Shown: one piece after another, positions 16,393 to 25,948 of the stretch | Layout: each line of letters begins with the position of its first letter | Numbering within the stretch: position 1 is the stretch's first letter | Source of the DNA: Caloranaerobacter sp050286925 | GTDB lineage: Bacteria > Bacillota > Clostridia > Tissierellales > Thermohalobacteraceae | Direction: 5' to 3' | Length of the DNA stretch: 64,000 bases | NCBI RefSeq assembly: GCF_050286925.1 | Contig: NZ_JBFWFX010000004.1 | Span: 1-64,000, forward strand | The notes under the pieces: model-generated | Databases searched by the model: none | Seen by the model: only the letters and a program-made list of their open reading frames with translations | What the model was told of the DNA's origin: nothing | Program-made: the position numbers and the translations under genes

Positions 16393-16989
16393 ATGAACAA
16401 TTATATGAGAATAAAAGAATTTATTAATAAAAGCTTGCCTGTTTTATTATGCATATCTATTTTACTTAATATTAATTTGTTGAGTGCATTGTTTGATAAA
16501 CAAAAAAAGATTGATAGGTTTTTGAAATTAAGTAATTCTGGTACTGCAGAAACAGTTAATATTATTTTATCTGAATTAGAAGATAAATTGGTTAAGGTAG
16601 ATGAAGAAAAACTTAAAGACAGAAGATACGTAATACAAACTTTAAAGGATATTGGAAGAAAATTGAGTCTGTGTAATCGGTCGTTGGAATTTGCTAGAGA
16701 GTTAAATAGCAATTTTGATTTTGATATTTATGAGTTAAAAGAATATATATATAAATTAAGACGATCATTTGTTTTAAGTGAAGAGGGGTTTTCCGATTAT
16801 GATAGACAAGTGTTGAAGAAAATAGCGAGTATTAGATTATATACAACACTTATGGACTTTTATGAAGAAGATTCATTTTATCAAAAAAAGCCTAGATATT
16901 TTATCAGAGATTCATATAAAAAATTAGAAAAAATATGTGATGAAGCTATTAAAAAATTAGATGAGCAAATATATGAAAAGTCCCATTAA
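16393..16989 (+). CDS. Membrane-anchored protein of unknown function
   Basis: The 198-residue protein has one N-terminal hydrophobic segment (LPVLLCISILLNINLLSALF, residues ~15-34) and then a charged, probably all-helical exterior with many Lys/Glu and Arg/Asp residues. I recognise no family. It starts with ATG behind AGGAG (16381-16385). The stop codon lies in the loop of its own terminator hairpin. Confidence 0.65.
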   Translation: MNNYMRIKEFINKSLPVLLCISILLNINLLSALFDKQKKIDRFLKLSNSGTAETVNIILSELEDKLVKVDEEKLKDRRYVIQTLKDIGRKLSLCNRSLEFARELNSNFDFDIYELKEYIYKLRRSFVLSEEGFSDYDRQVLKKIASIRLYTTLMDFYEEDSFYQKKPRYFIRDSYKKLEKICDEAIKKLDEQIYEKSH

Positions 16990-17002
16990 GGGACTTTTTC
17001 TC
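16976..17002 (+). terminator. Terminator overlapping the end of the preceding gene
   Basis: AAAAGTCCC (16976-16984) and GGGACTTTT (16990-16998) pair perfectly around ATTAA, followed by T residues. Confidence 0.85.
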
Positions 17003-17058
17003 TTGTATGTAAAATCGAATGAAGCTGTTTAAAATTAAGGACACAATATAATAATAAA

Positions 17059-17619
17059 TTAATCATTGAAAACATCATCTAATGCACGTTGATACCCTGA
17101 ATTAAAAGGAAGATAATATCTATAAAACTGTAATAATAATTTTTTTCTTTCTTCGTATCCAGATTTGTTGTAAACATATAAGATATGCTCTAGTAAATCT
17201 TTTTGGGCTTTAAAGTAATAATATGACCCATTTCCTTTTGGAATGTTATAAGAGTACGTAGTATTATAACTTTTATCTCCAAGATTATTTAATATCATAT
17301 AACTATTTTTCTGATTACTTTTAAGCATTTTTTCTATTTCTGACATAATAAAAACTTGATTTTTGTAAAATTCATCATAATAAAGATTGAGAATTTTTTT
17401 TTTAATAGAAGGACTTAAATTGTAAAATGTGTTGTCTGGACTTTTCTCATATAACTTAATAATTTTCTCACATACTATTGAATTTTTGCTTACTTCTTTT
17501 ATAATTTCATTCATTTTTTTAGTTTCAATGTTTTCAATTCTTTTATTGTAAGCAAATATTATAAAAGGACTAGTTATTAATAAGACAAAAATAATTAGTT
17601 TTCCGAGAAATTTATTCAT
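17059..17619 (-). CDS. Secreted or membrane-anchored protein of unknown function
   Basis: The protein has 186 residues. A basic start plus hydrophobic stretch (MNKFLGKLIIFVLLITSPFI) is either a signal peptide without a clear cleavage site or a membrane anchor. The rest is rich in Lys, Asn and Tyr, mostly helical in appearance, with no motif I know. It is transcribed away from the secreted-protein gene at 17698; the two share a 78-base divergent promoter region and could belong to one function, which is inference only. Confidence 0.6.
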   Translation of the reverse strand: MNKFLGKLIIFVLLITSPFIIFAYNKRIENIETKKMNEIIKEVSKNSIVCEKIIKLYEKSPDNTFYNLSPSIKKKILNLYYDEFYKNQVFIMSEIEKMLKSNQKNSYMILNNLGDKSYNTTYSYNIPKGNGSYYYFKAQKDLLEHILYVYNKSGYEERKKLLLQFYRYYLPFNSGYQRALDDVFND

Positions 17620-17630
17620 AAAACCACCTT

Positions 17631-17659
17631 TTTACAATATATGATATTTATAGTATAAT
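17631..17659 (+). promoter_or_regulatory. Promoter of the secreted-protein gene
   Basis: TTTACA (17631-17636) and TATAAT (17654-17659) are spaced by 17 bases, 38 bases ahead of the ATG at 17698. Confidence 0.6.
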
Positions 17660-17697
17660 ATTTACAAATAAATAAAAAAATACGGAAGTGTAATATA

Positions 17698-18969
17698 ATG
17701 CGCAAAATGGTATGTTTTATCATTATGCTAGTTTTAATTATACCAAATAGTTTAGTGTTTGCACAAGAAAAAATATTAGGCAAAAGTGAAGTTATTAAAA
17801 ATTCAGCAGTCATAATTGAAAATACATCTAAAATATCTTCTATTGCAGAAATGGAATTAAATAGAAAATTAGAGAGAAAATCTTTAAACGATGTTAGATT
17901 TACAAATGTCCAATTTACTGACAAATTACTATTATTAGATGGCAGTGTTTATGGAAAAAAATTTAAATTAAATTTAGAAATGAAAAAGTTTTATCAATCT
18001 AATGATATTTTAGTTGGTATTGGTAATGATTCTTTAAATAATTTTAATTTAATTCATATGTCATTTAATAGCATCCAAGGCTACATAAAAGAAATATTTA
18101 GTAATAGCCAAAAAACACTTAATATTTATTTAAAGGATAAAAGTAATAATCAGTTGATTTTTATTGAAATAGATGTTGATAAGTCAAAGTTATTATCTAA
18201 GGCATTAAATTATTTTAATAAAAATATAGAGAGTCTAGATATTTGTGATAGTAGGGAAATATTATGGTTATCAAAAGTGTTTGAACCTGTATCTACAAAG
18301 TTTGAAGAAAACCATAATTTAGTAAATACACTTTCTGTAGTTGCTACTTCTAGTAAGTTCTATACATATACAGAATCATATGCATTTAATGGAACAACAT
18401 ATGATGATGTAATAACTATGAGTTTAGAATTTGAGTATCCTGTAAATGGTGTTATAAACTCTGGAGATTATACAAAAGCACAATTAAAAATATTAAATGC
18501 ATACCAACATGATACATATTTTGATAAGTATTATTGGGATATAAATATGTTTACTGTTGATGAAATTTCAATACAGATAGGAGTAAGTGATAGAGGATAT
18601 ATTGATAGAGTTCAAAGGGGATTTATAGGATATAGTGATTCAGGAGTAACAATCAATGCTAGTTTTGCTTTGAGCTTAGGATTTGTTTCATTAAATTTGA
18701 ATTATACCAGCCCTGCAGATATTCGAAGTGAAAACATTTATCCAACTACAGCTTCAAATGCGTGTGATGTAAATTATGATAATTTAGTTCTTACATCAAT
18801 TGGTACACATCATGCGACTGCACAAGCTTTTTATAAACAGTATGATACAAATATACCAGGATATACAGATTTTCATGCAAAAGCTGATTTTAGAATAAGA
18901 CATAACATTACAGGTATTGCAAAATATAAAAGTCTTAGCATTTATAAAAACTTAATGTTTGATCTTTAG
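17698..18969 (+). CDS. Secreted protein of unknown function
   Basis: The protein has 423 residues. The N-terminus MRKMVCFIIMLVLIIPNSLV followed by FAQE is a typical signal peptide with cleavage likely after Ala in VFA. The mature part has a helical or mixed N-terminal half and a Tyr/Thr/Ser-rich, probably beta-rich second half (YTESYAFNGTTYDDVITMSL). No cell-wall anchor, choline-binding or enzyme motif is evident. I cannot assign a family. It ends ahead of a strong terminator. Confidence 0.65.
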   Translation: MRKMVCFIIMLVLIIPNSLVFAQEKILGKSEVIKNSAVIIENTSKISSIAEMELNRKLERKSLNDVRFTNVQFTDKLLLLDGSVYGKKFKLNLEMKKFYQSNDILVGIGNDSLNNFNLIHMSFNSIQGYIKEIFSNSQKTLNIYLKDKSNNQLIFIEIDVDKSKLLSKALNYFNKNIESLDICDSREILWLSKVFEPVSTKFEENHNLVNTLSVVATSSKFYTYTESYAFNGTTYDDVITMSLEFEYPVNGVINSGDYTKAQLKILNAYQHDTYFDKYYWDINMFTVDEISIQIGVSDRGYIDRVQRGFIGYSDSGVTINASFALSLGFVSLNLNYTSPADIRSENIYPTTASNACDVNYDNLVLTSIGTHHATAQAFYKQYDTNIPGYTDFHAKADFRIRHNITGIAKYKSLSIYKNLMFDL

Positions 18970-19015
18970 AAACAAATATATAAAAAATAACTTAATAAAA
19001 GTTCTCTGCGATAAT

Positions 19016-19049
19016 AAAAGGTAGGTATTCTTTGAAATGCCTACCTTTT
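19016..19049 (+). terminator. Terminator after the secreted-protein gene
   Basis: AAAAGGTAGGTATT (19016-19029) pairs with AATGCCTACCTTTT (19036-19049) across six bases, with one wobble pair. Confidence 0.8.
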
Positions 19050-19215
19050 AATTTGCTAAATGAAAAAGTTATGTAGATTTCATATAAATAGTATCATGTA
19101 TTTATATTTGCAACATTTAAACTAATGATGTAGACTTTTTTGACGTTATAAAAGGAATTATAGGGATTTATGGAGAATAGGTTTAATTGGTTAAATTATA
19201 AAAGGGGTGTTTCAA

Positions 19216-21210
19216 GTGGCCTATGAGATTTCTAATATAGACAAAGAAAGATTGATTTTTTCTTTAGATATAGGTACAAGAACTGTTATTGGATTAGTAG
19301 GAATTTATGACGATGAAGGAATATTCAAAATTATAGCCAGCGAAATCAGAGAACATGAAGAAAGAAGCATGTATGATGGACAAATTCATGATATTAATGG
19401 TGTTGCTAAAATAGTTAAGGAAGTAAAACAAAGTTTAGAAAATAAAGTTGGTAAAAAATTAGATAAAGTTGCAATAGCTGCAGCAGGTAGAGCACTTAAA
19501 ACTTACAGGGTAAGGGTTGATAGAAATACAGAAATAGGGACGGAAATAGATAAAACAATGATAGAAAGTTTAGAAATGGAAGCTGTGCAAAAGGCACAGG
19601 AGCTGTTAGAGTCTAACAAAAGCATGGAAGAATCTAAATATTATTGTGTTGGGTACACAGTAGTAAATTATTATTTAGATGATAATTTTATAGAAAACTT
19701 GGAAGGGCATAGAGGAAATAAAATAGGTGTTGATTTGTTAGCAACATTTTTACCTCATGTAGTTGTAGATAGTTTGTATACTGTAATGAATAGAGTAAAT
19801 TTAGAAGTAATAAACATTACTTTAGAACCGATTGCAGCTATTAATGTAGCTATTAAGAAAAATCTTAGGTTATTAAATCTTGCTCTTGTTGATATTGGGG
19901 CTGGGACTTCAGATATAGCAATTACAAAAGATGGAACAATAGTAGCATATGCAATGGCTTCTATTGCTGGAGATGAAATTACGGAACAAATTGCAAAAAC
20001 TTACTTACTAGATTATGATACTGCTGAGAAATTAAAAGTAAGTTTAAATAGGGAAACCAAACATAAATTCACAGATATAGTTGGGATAGAGCATGAACTT
20101 ACAAGTGAAGAGATATTAGATAGTATAATAGAATCTATTGAAAATTTAGCAAAAGAAATTGCAAAACGAATACTAGAATATAACGATAAACCTCCTAGTG
20201 CTGTCTTTTTGATAGGAGGAGGTAGTAATATACCTAGATTACCTGATTTGCTTGCTAATTTTTTAGGTTTGCCAAAAGAAAGAGTTGTTATCAGAGATAC
20301 AAGTTCTATTGAAAATGTAGAAGGTATACCAGAAGAATTGAATGGGCCTCATGCAATTACCCCAATAGGAATAGCTATTACTGCAATACAAAGTAAATAT
20401 AAAGATTTCTTAGAAATAATCGTAAATGGCAAAAAGGTAAAGCTGTTGAATTCTAAAAAGATAAAAGTATCAGATGTGCTTGTACTTATTGGGTATAATC
20501 CAAGAAATCTTATACCTAAAAGAGGGGATGACTTTAAATGCTTTATAAATGGTAAAGAAAAGATAATTAAAGGAGAAATTGGAGAGCCTGCAAAGATATT
20601 TGTCAATAGAAGACCTGCTAATCTAGAGCATAAATTAGATAGTGGAGATGAAATTATTATTGAAGCAGCTACAAAGGGTAAAAAAGCTATGCCAAGACTT
20701 TATGATTTAGTGAATATAAATAAATGTGTATTTTTGAACGGAGAGAAAATAAATTTAATCAAAAAAGTTGTTGTAAATGGAAGAAGAGTTGATGATAACA
20801 TTATAATCAATGAAAATGATGAAATTGTATATGATGAGATAAAGACTTTATTTGAGTTGTTAATGGAACGTAATATAAGCATTGAAGAAAATGAAATATT
20901 TATTAATGGTAATAAAATATCAAGTGATTGTGAACTTAAAAATAATGATGAGATTTCTGTTGAAATAAAAAAAGAAAAAGATGTTGAAAAAAATAATAGT
21001 CATAATACAATTACATTAAAAATTAATGGTGAAGATAAAATTATTTCTTATGAAAAAGAGAGTTTTATATTTGTCGATATTTTTGATTACATCGATTTTG
21101 ATTTATCAAAACCTATGGGTATGTTAAAGCTTGAAGTAAATGGTAAAAAGGCTGAGTTGATGCAAAAATTAAAAAATGGTGATATTATAAATATATATTG
21201 GTCAAAGTGA
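19216..21210 (+). CDS. FtsA-like actin-fold protein with long C-terminal beta-grasp-like repeats
   Basis: The protein has 664 residues, against about 420 for ordinary FtsA. The N-terminal ~390 residues are an actin-fold ATPase of the FtsA/PilM type: phosphate-1 SLDIGTRTVIGLVG, phosphate-2 LVDIGAGTSDIAI (~225), adenosine motif FLIGGGSNIPRLPDLL (~331), and an inserted 1C-like region. The C-terminal ~270 residues hold about five short modules with a repeated pattern of (V/I)NGKK followed by GDEI/NGDII, resembling ThiS/S4-like small beta folds. Genes like this are common next to vanW in Clostridia. GTG 19216 is preferred over GTG 19207, which overlaps the AAAGGGG ribosome site. It is probably envelope or division related, but not the canonical ftsA. 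Confidence 0.8.
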   Translation: MAYEISNIDKERLIFSLDIGTRTVIGLVGIYDDEGIFKIIASEIREHEERSMYDGQIHDINGVAKIVKEVKQSLENKVGKKLDKVAIAAAGRALKTYRVRVDRNTEIGTEIDKTMIESLEMEAVQKAQELLESNKSMEESKYYCVGYTVVNYYLDDNFIENLEGHRGNKIGVDLLATFLPHVVVDSLYTVMNRVNLEVINITLEPIAAINVAIKKNLRLLNLALVDIGAGTSDIAITKDGTIVAYAMASIAGDEITEQIAKTYLLDYDTAEKLKVSLNRETKHKFTDIVGIEHELTSEEILDSIIESIENLAKEIAKRILEYNDKPPSAVFLIGGGSNIPRLPDLLANFLGLPKERVVIRDTSSIENVEGIPEELNGPHAITPIGIAITAIQSKYKDFLEIIVNGKKVKLLNSKKIKVSDVLVLIGYNPRNLIPKRGDDFKCFINGKEKIIKGEIGEPAKIFVNRRPANLEHKLDSGDEIIIEAATKGKKAMPRLYDLVNINKCVFLNGEKINLIKKVVVNGRRVDDNIIINENDEIVYDEIKTLFELLMERNISIEENEIFINGNKISSDCELKNNDEISVEIKKEKDVEKNNSHNTITLKINGEDKIISYEKESFIFVDIFDYIDFDLSKPMGMLKLEVNGKKAELMQKLKNGDIINIYWSK

Positions 21211-21219
21211 TATAAAGTG

Positions 21220-21313
21220 GCCTCTTTAGACAGTTAATTTTCATATAATTAGCAATTAATTAATAGTATTTAATAAGGTGAATTAAGATAATGTTATTAC
21301 TGTCTAAGGGGGC
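21220..21313 (+). promoter_or_regulatory. 15-bp long-range hairpin hiding the vanW ribosome site
   Basis: Bases 21220-21234 (GCCTCTTTAGACAGT) can pair with 21299-21313 (ACTGTCTAAGGGGGC) over 15 bp with two G-U pairs. The right arm contains the GGGGG ribosome site of vanW. The left arm starts 10 bases after the stop codon of the upstream gene, so a terminating ribosome would disturb it; translational coupling is a plausible role. It is inferred from complementarity only. Confidence 0.45.
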
Positions 21314-21318
21314 ATATT

Positions 21319-22671
21319 ATGTCTGGTTTAAATAGATATTTTGTTAAAGTATTTGTGAGTATATTAATTGCTTTAATTTTATTATTTGTTATATTTATAT
21401 TTATTTCATTGAATATAACTACTATATATAAAGGTGTTAAAATTAACAATATAGATGTAGGAGGACTGGACAGAAGTGAAGCTATAATACATCTAGAAAG
21501 GGAATTGGGTTATAAACTTAATAATAAATTTATTAAATTAATTTATGAAGATTATAAGTATATAATTGAATATAAAGAATTGGGTGTTGCTTATGATTAT
21601 TACAAAGCTGTTGATGAGGCTTTTTTGATTGGTAGACAAGGTACTATAATAAAGAGAATTAAAGATATATTATATACTAGAGTTAATGGACACAATATAG
21701 AAATGGGATTATTGTATAATGATATTAACTTAAGAAATATTATAATTAGAGTTTCTAAAGATATAAATGTAGAAAGTAAAGATGCTTATATAATTTATAG
21801 TGAGAATGGTTTTAAAGTATTTCCTGAAGTGTATGGTAGAAAGGTTAATAGAGAAGAATTAGAAAGTAGAATAGTAAGAGCAGTTTTAGTAGGAGGTTCT
21901 GTGGAAATACCAGTAGATATAGAAAAACCTAAAATTACAGAGGATATGCTAAAGCATATAAAAGATAGATTAGGAAGTTTTTCTACTACTTTTGCAGGCA
22001 GTAGTCCAGGAAGAAAATATAATATTAAATTAGCATCTAGCAGTATTAATGGGAAGATTATTTTACCTGGTGAGGTTTTTTCTTTTAATGAAACTACAGG
22101 CCCTAGAGATGCTAATGCAGGGTATAAAGAGGCTAAAATAATATTAGATGGAGATTTAACATCAGGTGTTGGAGGAGGAGTTTGTCAAGTTTCTACAACA
22201 TTGTATAATGCAGTTTTATTGTCGGACCTTAAAGTAGAGGAGAGACATCCTCATTCTATACCGGCGATATATGTTGAAAAAGGATTAGATGCAACTGTTG
22301 CATATGATTATTTAGATTTTAAATTTAGTAATAATACAGATTATCCTGTATATATACATTCAGAAGTTAGAGATAATAATTTAACAATAACGATTTTTGG
22401 TAAAAAGGTTAAAAAAAATAGAGTGGTTAAGATAAAATCTAAGATTATTCAGGTATTAAAACCAGAAGTAGAGATAAAAGTTGATAAAAAATTAAAACCA
22501 GGAACAAGAAATATATTACAAAAAGGAAGATATGGGTATAAAGTTAAAACGTATAAGGAAATTTATGAGAATGGTAAAAAAATAAAGACAGAGATTATAT
22601 CTAGCGATTATTACAAACCTAGAAAAGAAATTGTCAAGGTAGGACCTGGACAAACAGATGAATCGCAATAA
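21319..22671 (+). CDS. VanW family protein with G5-like domain
   Basis: The protein has 450 residues. A single N-terminal membrane segment (~12-33) anchors an exterior part. A peptidoglycan-binding-4-like region comes first (~50-190). The VanW domain follows (~215-345: LPGEVFSFNETTGPRDANAG, GVGGGVCQVSTTLYNAV, ERHPHSIPAIYV). A C-terminal G5-like stretch (~390-440) ends in KEIVKVGPGQ. The family is linked to the cell wall and to some vancomycin-resistance clusters, but the biochemical role is not established; no van genes are nearby. It starts with ATG after AAGGGGG. Confidence 0.9.
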   Translation: MSGLNRYFVKVFVSILIALILLFVIFIFISLNITTIYKGVKINNIDVGGLDRSEAIIHLERELGYKLNNKFIKLIYEDYKYIIEYKELGVAYDYYKAVDEAFLIGRQGTIIKRIKDILYTRVNGHNIEMGLLYNDINLRNIIIRVSKDINVESKDAYIIYSENGFKVFPEVYGRKVNREELESRIVRAVLVGGSVEIPVDIEKPKITEDMLKHIKDRLGSFSTTFAGSSPGRKYNIKLASSSINGKIILPGEVFSFNETTGPRDANAGYKEAKIILDGDLTSGVGGGVCQVSTTLYNAVLLSDLKVEERHPHSIPAIYVEKGLDATVAYDYLDFKFSNNTDYPVYIHSEVRDNNLTITIFGKKVKKNRVVKIKSKIIQVLKPEVEIKVDKKLKPGTRNILQKGRYGYKVKTYKEIYENGKKIKTEIISSDYYKPRKEIVKVGPGQTDESQ

Positions 22672-22711
22672 ACGACCTAGTACAATATAAGCAATATACG
22701 GAGGGATTACA

Positions 22712-23374
22712 ATGGAAGAATTATACACAAAAAAGGTAAAATGTCCTGTTTGTAAAAGTGATTTTACAACAAGCAAAGTTAAAAGTTCTAAACTAAGAGT
22801 TGAAAAAAGAGATACTGATTTTTTTACATATTATAAAGGAGAGAATCCTTTAAAATATAGTGTATTTGTTTGCCCAGAATGTGGGTATGCTGCATTAGAG
22901 GACAAGTTTGACAAGATAAAATCTAAAGATATTGAAGTGATTAAGCAGAATGTATCAAATAAATGGATAAAAAGAGAATTTTCTTCAAAGAGAAGTGTGG
23001 ATGAAGCAATTACATGTTATAAGTTGGCTTTATACTGTGGTCAGCTATTAAACTTTAAAAATTATGACTTGGGAAATATAACTTTAAGACTGGCTTGGAT
23101 GAACAGATTGAATGGGAATGCAGAAGAAGAAAGATTTTTAAAATTAAGTGTAGAACTTTTTGAAAATGCGTATTATAACGAAGATATTCCTTCGACTCCT
23201 TTTGATGAATTATCATTAGCTTATTTGATTGGAGAACTACATAGAAGATTAGGAGATAGAGAAGAGGCGTTAAAATGGTTTAGTAAAGTTATATCTAATA
23301 GAGCTATTAAGAATAACCCAAGATTAGACAAGCTAGTAAGGGATCAATGGTATTTAGTCAAAGGAGAGAGGTAG
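22712..23374 (+). CDS. DUF2225 family protein
   Basis: The protein has 220 residues. A zinc-ribbon-like pair of cysteine motifs, CPVCKSDFTTSKVKSS and CPECGYAALEDKFDKI, opens the protein, as in DUF2225. The remainder is helical with TPR-like repeats (AITCYKLALYCGQLL, ALKWFSKVISN). Function is not established in the family. It has ATG after GGAGGG and is followed by ogt after eight bases, likely the same transcript. Confidence 0.85.
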   Translation: MEELYTKKVKCPVCKSDFTTSKVKSSKLRVEKRDTDFFTYYKGENPLKYSVFVCPECGYAALEDKFDKIKSKDIEVIKQNVSNKWIKREFSSKRSVDEAITCYKLALYCGQLLNFKNYDLGNITLRLAWMNRLNGNAEEERFLKLSVELFENAYYNEDIPSTPFDELSLAYLIGELHRRLGDREEALKWFSKVISNRAIKNNPRLDKLVRDQWYLVKGER

Positions 23375-23382
23375 GTATTTAA

Positions 23383-23916
23383 ATGAAAGTCTATTATTAT
23401 AGTTTTGTCTCGGATTTGCTTGGCGAGATATATTTAGCTTTTACAAGCAAAGGGTTAGTAAGGTTGAGTTTACAGACAGAAGGGAAAGAAAATTTTTTTA
23501 ATTGGCTTAGAATTTATTTTGATGAAATTAGTGAGTATAATGGTAAAGAGTTGGAATATAGTTTGCAGATAAAGTCATATCTCAAGGGTAAATTAAAAAA
23601 GTTTGATATGCCAGTAGAATTTTATGGTACAGAATTTCAAAAAAGAGTCTGGAAACAGCTATTTAAGATTCCATATGGGAGCGTTAAGTCTTATAAAGAT
23701 ATAGCTTTGGCAATAGGGAAACCAAAGGGGTTTAGAGCCGTTGGTGGAGCAAATAACAAAAATCCTATTCCTATTGTTGTTCCGTGTCATAGAGTTATAA
23801 ATAATAATAGAGAGATAGGTGGATATGGGGGAGGAATTGATTACAAAATTAAATTACTAAAGCTTGAAGGTGTTAAAATAGAAGCTAGGAAAGAAAAATA
23901 TATAGTTAAATATTAG
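23383..23916 (+). CDS. ogt: Methylated-DNA-[protein]-cysteine S-methyltransferase
   Basis: This 177-residue suicide DNA-repair protein removes alkyl groups from O6 of guanine. The active-site PCHRVI is in IPIVVPCHRVINNNREIGG, preceded by the DNA-binding helix region YGSVKSYKDIALAIGKPKGF and the arginine-finger AVGGANNKNPIP. The N-terminal domain is the usual degenerate RNase H-like fold. Length is typical of Ogt. Confidence 0.93.
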   Translation: MKVYYYSFVSDLLGEIYLAFTSKGLVRLSLQTEGKENFFNWLRIYFDEISEYNGKELEYSLQIKSYLKGKLKKFDMPVEFYGTEFQKRVWKQLFKIPYGSVKSYKDIALAIGKPKGFRAVGGANNKNPIPIVVPCHRVINNNREIGGYGGGIDYKIKLLKLEGVKIEARKEKYIVKY

Positions 23917-23985
23917 CAGTTTTATTTTTGCTCATTTTTAAATCCTACCGCATAATATGTTAGAAAAGACATAGAAGGTGGTAGG

Positions 23986-25272
23986 ATGTTTTTTAAATAT
24001 CCAATAGTTTTTATACCAGGGCTTTTTGGTTCTATTGGTAGCGATATAATTCCTGGTACAGGAAAATTTAGATTCGGACCAGCCGATTATGTATATAGGC
24101 CGATAATAGAAGACCTTAATAAACTAGGATATAGGCTTGACGAAAACCTTTTTATAGCGTTTTATGATTGGAGAAAAGAAAATGCTTATTCCGCACAAAA
24201 ATATTTAATTCCTGTAATTAAAAAAGCAAAAGAGAAGACAAAAAAAGAAAAAGTTAATATTATTTGTCATAGTATGGGCGGGATAGTTGCAAGAGCATAT
24301 ATTCAAAGCGATTTTTATGAAAATGATGTAGATAAACTCATTATGATTTCAACACCTAATAGTGGAGCAGTAAATGCATACTATTTTTGGGCAGGAGGAG
24401 AACTGCCTTATAAAGAATATAGCGATAGTTTATTTTTAAAAATTCTTTGGGAGGGTTTTATTTGGATTTTGAAGATTATTCATAGAGAAAAAGATAATTT
24501 AAGTTTATTGCACAATTATTTTCCATCAATCAAAGATTTATTACCTAGTAGTGAGTATGGAGATTATCTATTTATAGAAAATAACAATGGATTTATGCGA
24601 TTCATACCTATTTCTCAAATCAGTAGTAAAAATGAGTTTTTGAATATTTTAAATAAAAACATATACGAAATGTATCAAAAAGGCATAAAAATTTATCTTA
24701 TAGCAGGAACAGGAAAACAGACTAGAAAGTATTTATGTGTTGAAAAGATACCCAAATCTATTAAATGGTTTGATGGTAAACCCAAATATGCAGTTTATAC
24801 AATCAGAGGAGATGGGACTGTAACAGAAGAAAGTGTTTATACTGTATATGGAGATAGATATAACATAAAAAGTGATCATGTTGAGATCTTAAAAGAATGT
24901 GGAAGTATTTTATCTAGCATTCTAAATATTAAGAGAGCTAGAAGACTTATGAGAGCAAGACACAAAAAGATGTTAAATGTTTATAGTATTATTGCTAGTA
25001 ATGTAGATAAAATTTCTATTAGTAATAATAGAGGCTGTAATGTTATGTTTAACGATAGGTTTATCAGGGCTGGAGAGTTATATGTTGAGAAATTAGGACA
25101 GGATTTCTATTGGATTATAATGGATAATGATAAGTTAAAAAATTTAACAGTAAATATTAAAACTAAAAAAGATAAACAAACTAAAATAATGGTATTAAAA
25201 GGTAATGAGAATAGTATAGTTAAAAAAGCTGATGAGGTTGTAAATAAAGAGAATTTTATCTTAAAAATATAG
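23986..25272 (+). CDS. Lipase-like alpha/beta hydrolase
   Basis: The protein has 428 residues. The N-terminal FIPGLFGSIGSD is the oxyanion-type HG/PG loop, and the nucleophile elbow is in IICHSMGGIVARAYIQS (Ser in HSMGG). A likely catalytic Asp lies near TIRGDGTVTEES and the His in KSDHVEIL, the order seen in LCAT/PGAP1-like lipases. No signal peptide is visible, so it is probably cytoplasmic. The C-terminal ~110 residues have no recognised domain. The substrate is unknown. Confidence 0.85.
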   Translation: MFFKYPIVFIPGLFGSIGSDIIPGTGKFRFGPADYVYRPIIEDLNKLGYRLDENLFIAFYDWRKENAYSAQKYLIPVIKKAKEKTKKEKVNIICHSMGGIVARAYIQSDFYENDVDKLIMISTPNSGAVNAYYFWAGGELPYKEYSDSLFLKILWEGFIWILKIIHREKDNLSLLHNYFPSIKDLLPSSEYGDYLFIENNNGFMRFIPISQISSKNEFLNILNKNIYEMYQKGIKIYLIAGTGKQTRKYLCVEKIPKSIKWFDGKPKYAVYTIRGDGTVTEESVYTVYGDRYNIKSDHVEILKECGSILSSILNIKRARRLMRARHKKMLNVYSIIASNVDKISISNNRGCNVMFNDRFIRAGELYVEKLGQDFYWIIMDNDKLKNLTVNIKTKKDKQTKIMVLKGNENSIVKKADEVVNKENFILKI

Positions 25273-25328
25273 AGAAAATAATTTGAAGAAATAAATACAA
25301 TTTGATATTATCATATTGTGGATTCAAA

Positions 25329-25362
25329 AACCCTATTGTTCATTTGATAGGGTTGATATTTT
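25329..25362 (+). terminator. Terminator after the lipase-like gene
   Basis: AACCCTAT (25329-25336) and ATAGGGTT (25347-25354) pair around ten bases and are followed by GATATTTTTATGTTTT. Confidence 0.75.
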
Positions 25363-25396
25363 TATGTTTTATCAAGATTTTAAGGGGGTAGGGAAA

Positions 25397-25927
25397 ATGG
25401 ATAAAGGATTAATTCAAGTTTATACAGGTGATGGTAAGGGGAAAACTACAGCGGCATTAGGGCTAGGATTGAGAGCTGTTGGATATGGTTACAAAGTAAA
25501 AATGGTACAGTTTTTAAAAGGACGTGATTCCGGAGAATTATTTAGTACGAAAAAGTTTAATGGGAATTTTGAAATATATAGATTTGATAAATCAAAAAAG
25601 TTTTTCTGGAATATGAATGAAGCTGAAAAAGAAGAATTAAAGAAAAAAATTAGTTATGCTTTTGATTTTATTGAAGAGACAATTAGGAAAAATGATTGCG
25701 ATATTCTTATTTTGGATGAAGTTATGGGCGTTATAAGTAATAAATTAGTTTCAATAGATAGAGTTCTACATATTTTAGACATGAAACCTGAAAATATGGA
25801 AATCATATTAACAGGAAGGAATGTTCCTAAAGCTATACTTGATAGAGCAGATTTAGTTAGTGAAATGAAGATGATTAAGCATCCTTTTGAAAAGGGCATA
25901 CCAGCGAGGAAAGGAATTGAGTATTAG
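25397..25927 (+). CDS. Cob(I)alamin adenosyltransferase, BtuR/CobO type
   Basis: The 176-residue enzyme transfers the adenosyl group of ATP to corrinoids. The P-loop is in LIQVYTGDGKGKTTAALGLG, followed by KMVQFLKGRDSGE and the ILILDEVMG Walker-B-like region, all CobO/BtuR hallmarks. A longer frame reaches upstream to 25316 but crosses the terminator at 25329-25362, so I start at ATG 25397 after AGGGGGTAGGG. It leads the corrinoid importer genes, which supports a salvage role. Confidence 0.9.
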   Translation: MDKGLIQVYTGDGKGKTTAALGLGLRAVGYGYKVKMVQFLKGRDSGELFSTKKFNGNFEIYRFDKSKKFFWNMNEAEKEELKKKISYAFDFIEETIRKNDCDILILDEVMGVISNKLVSIDRVLHILDMKPENMEIILTGRNVPKAILDRADLVSEMKMIKHPFEKGIPARKGIEY

Positions 25928-25948
25928 ATAATAAACGGAGGGGATAAA

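Noticed and set aside
19216..21210. Canonical cell-division gene ftsA
   Set aside because: The protein is about 240 residues too long, has extra repeated domains, and has no ftsZ next to it.
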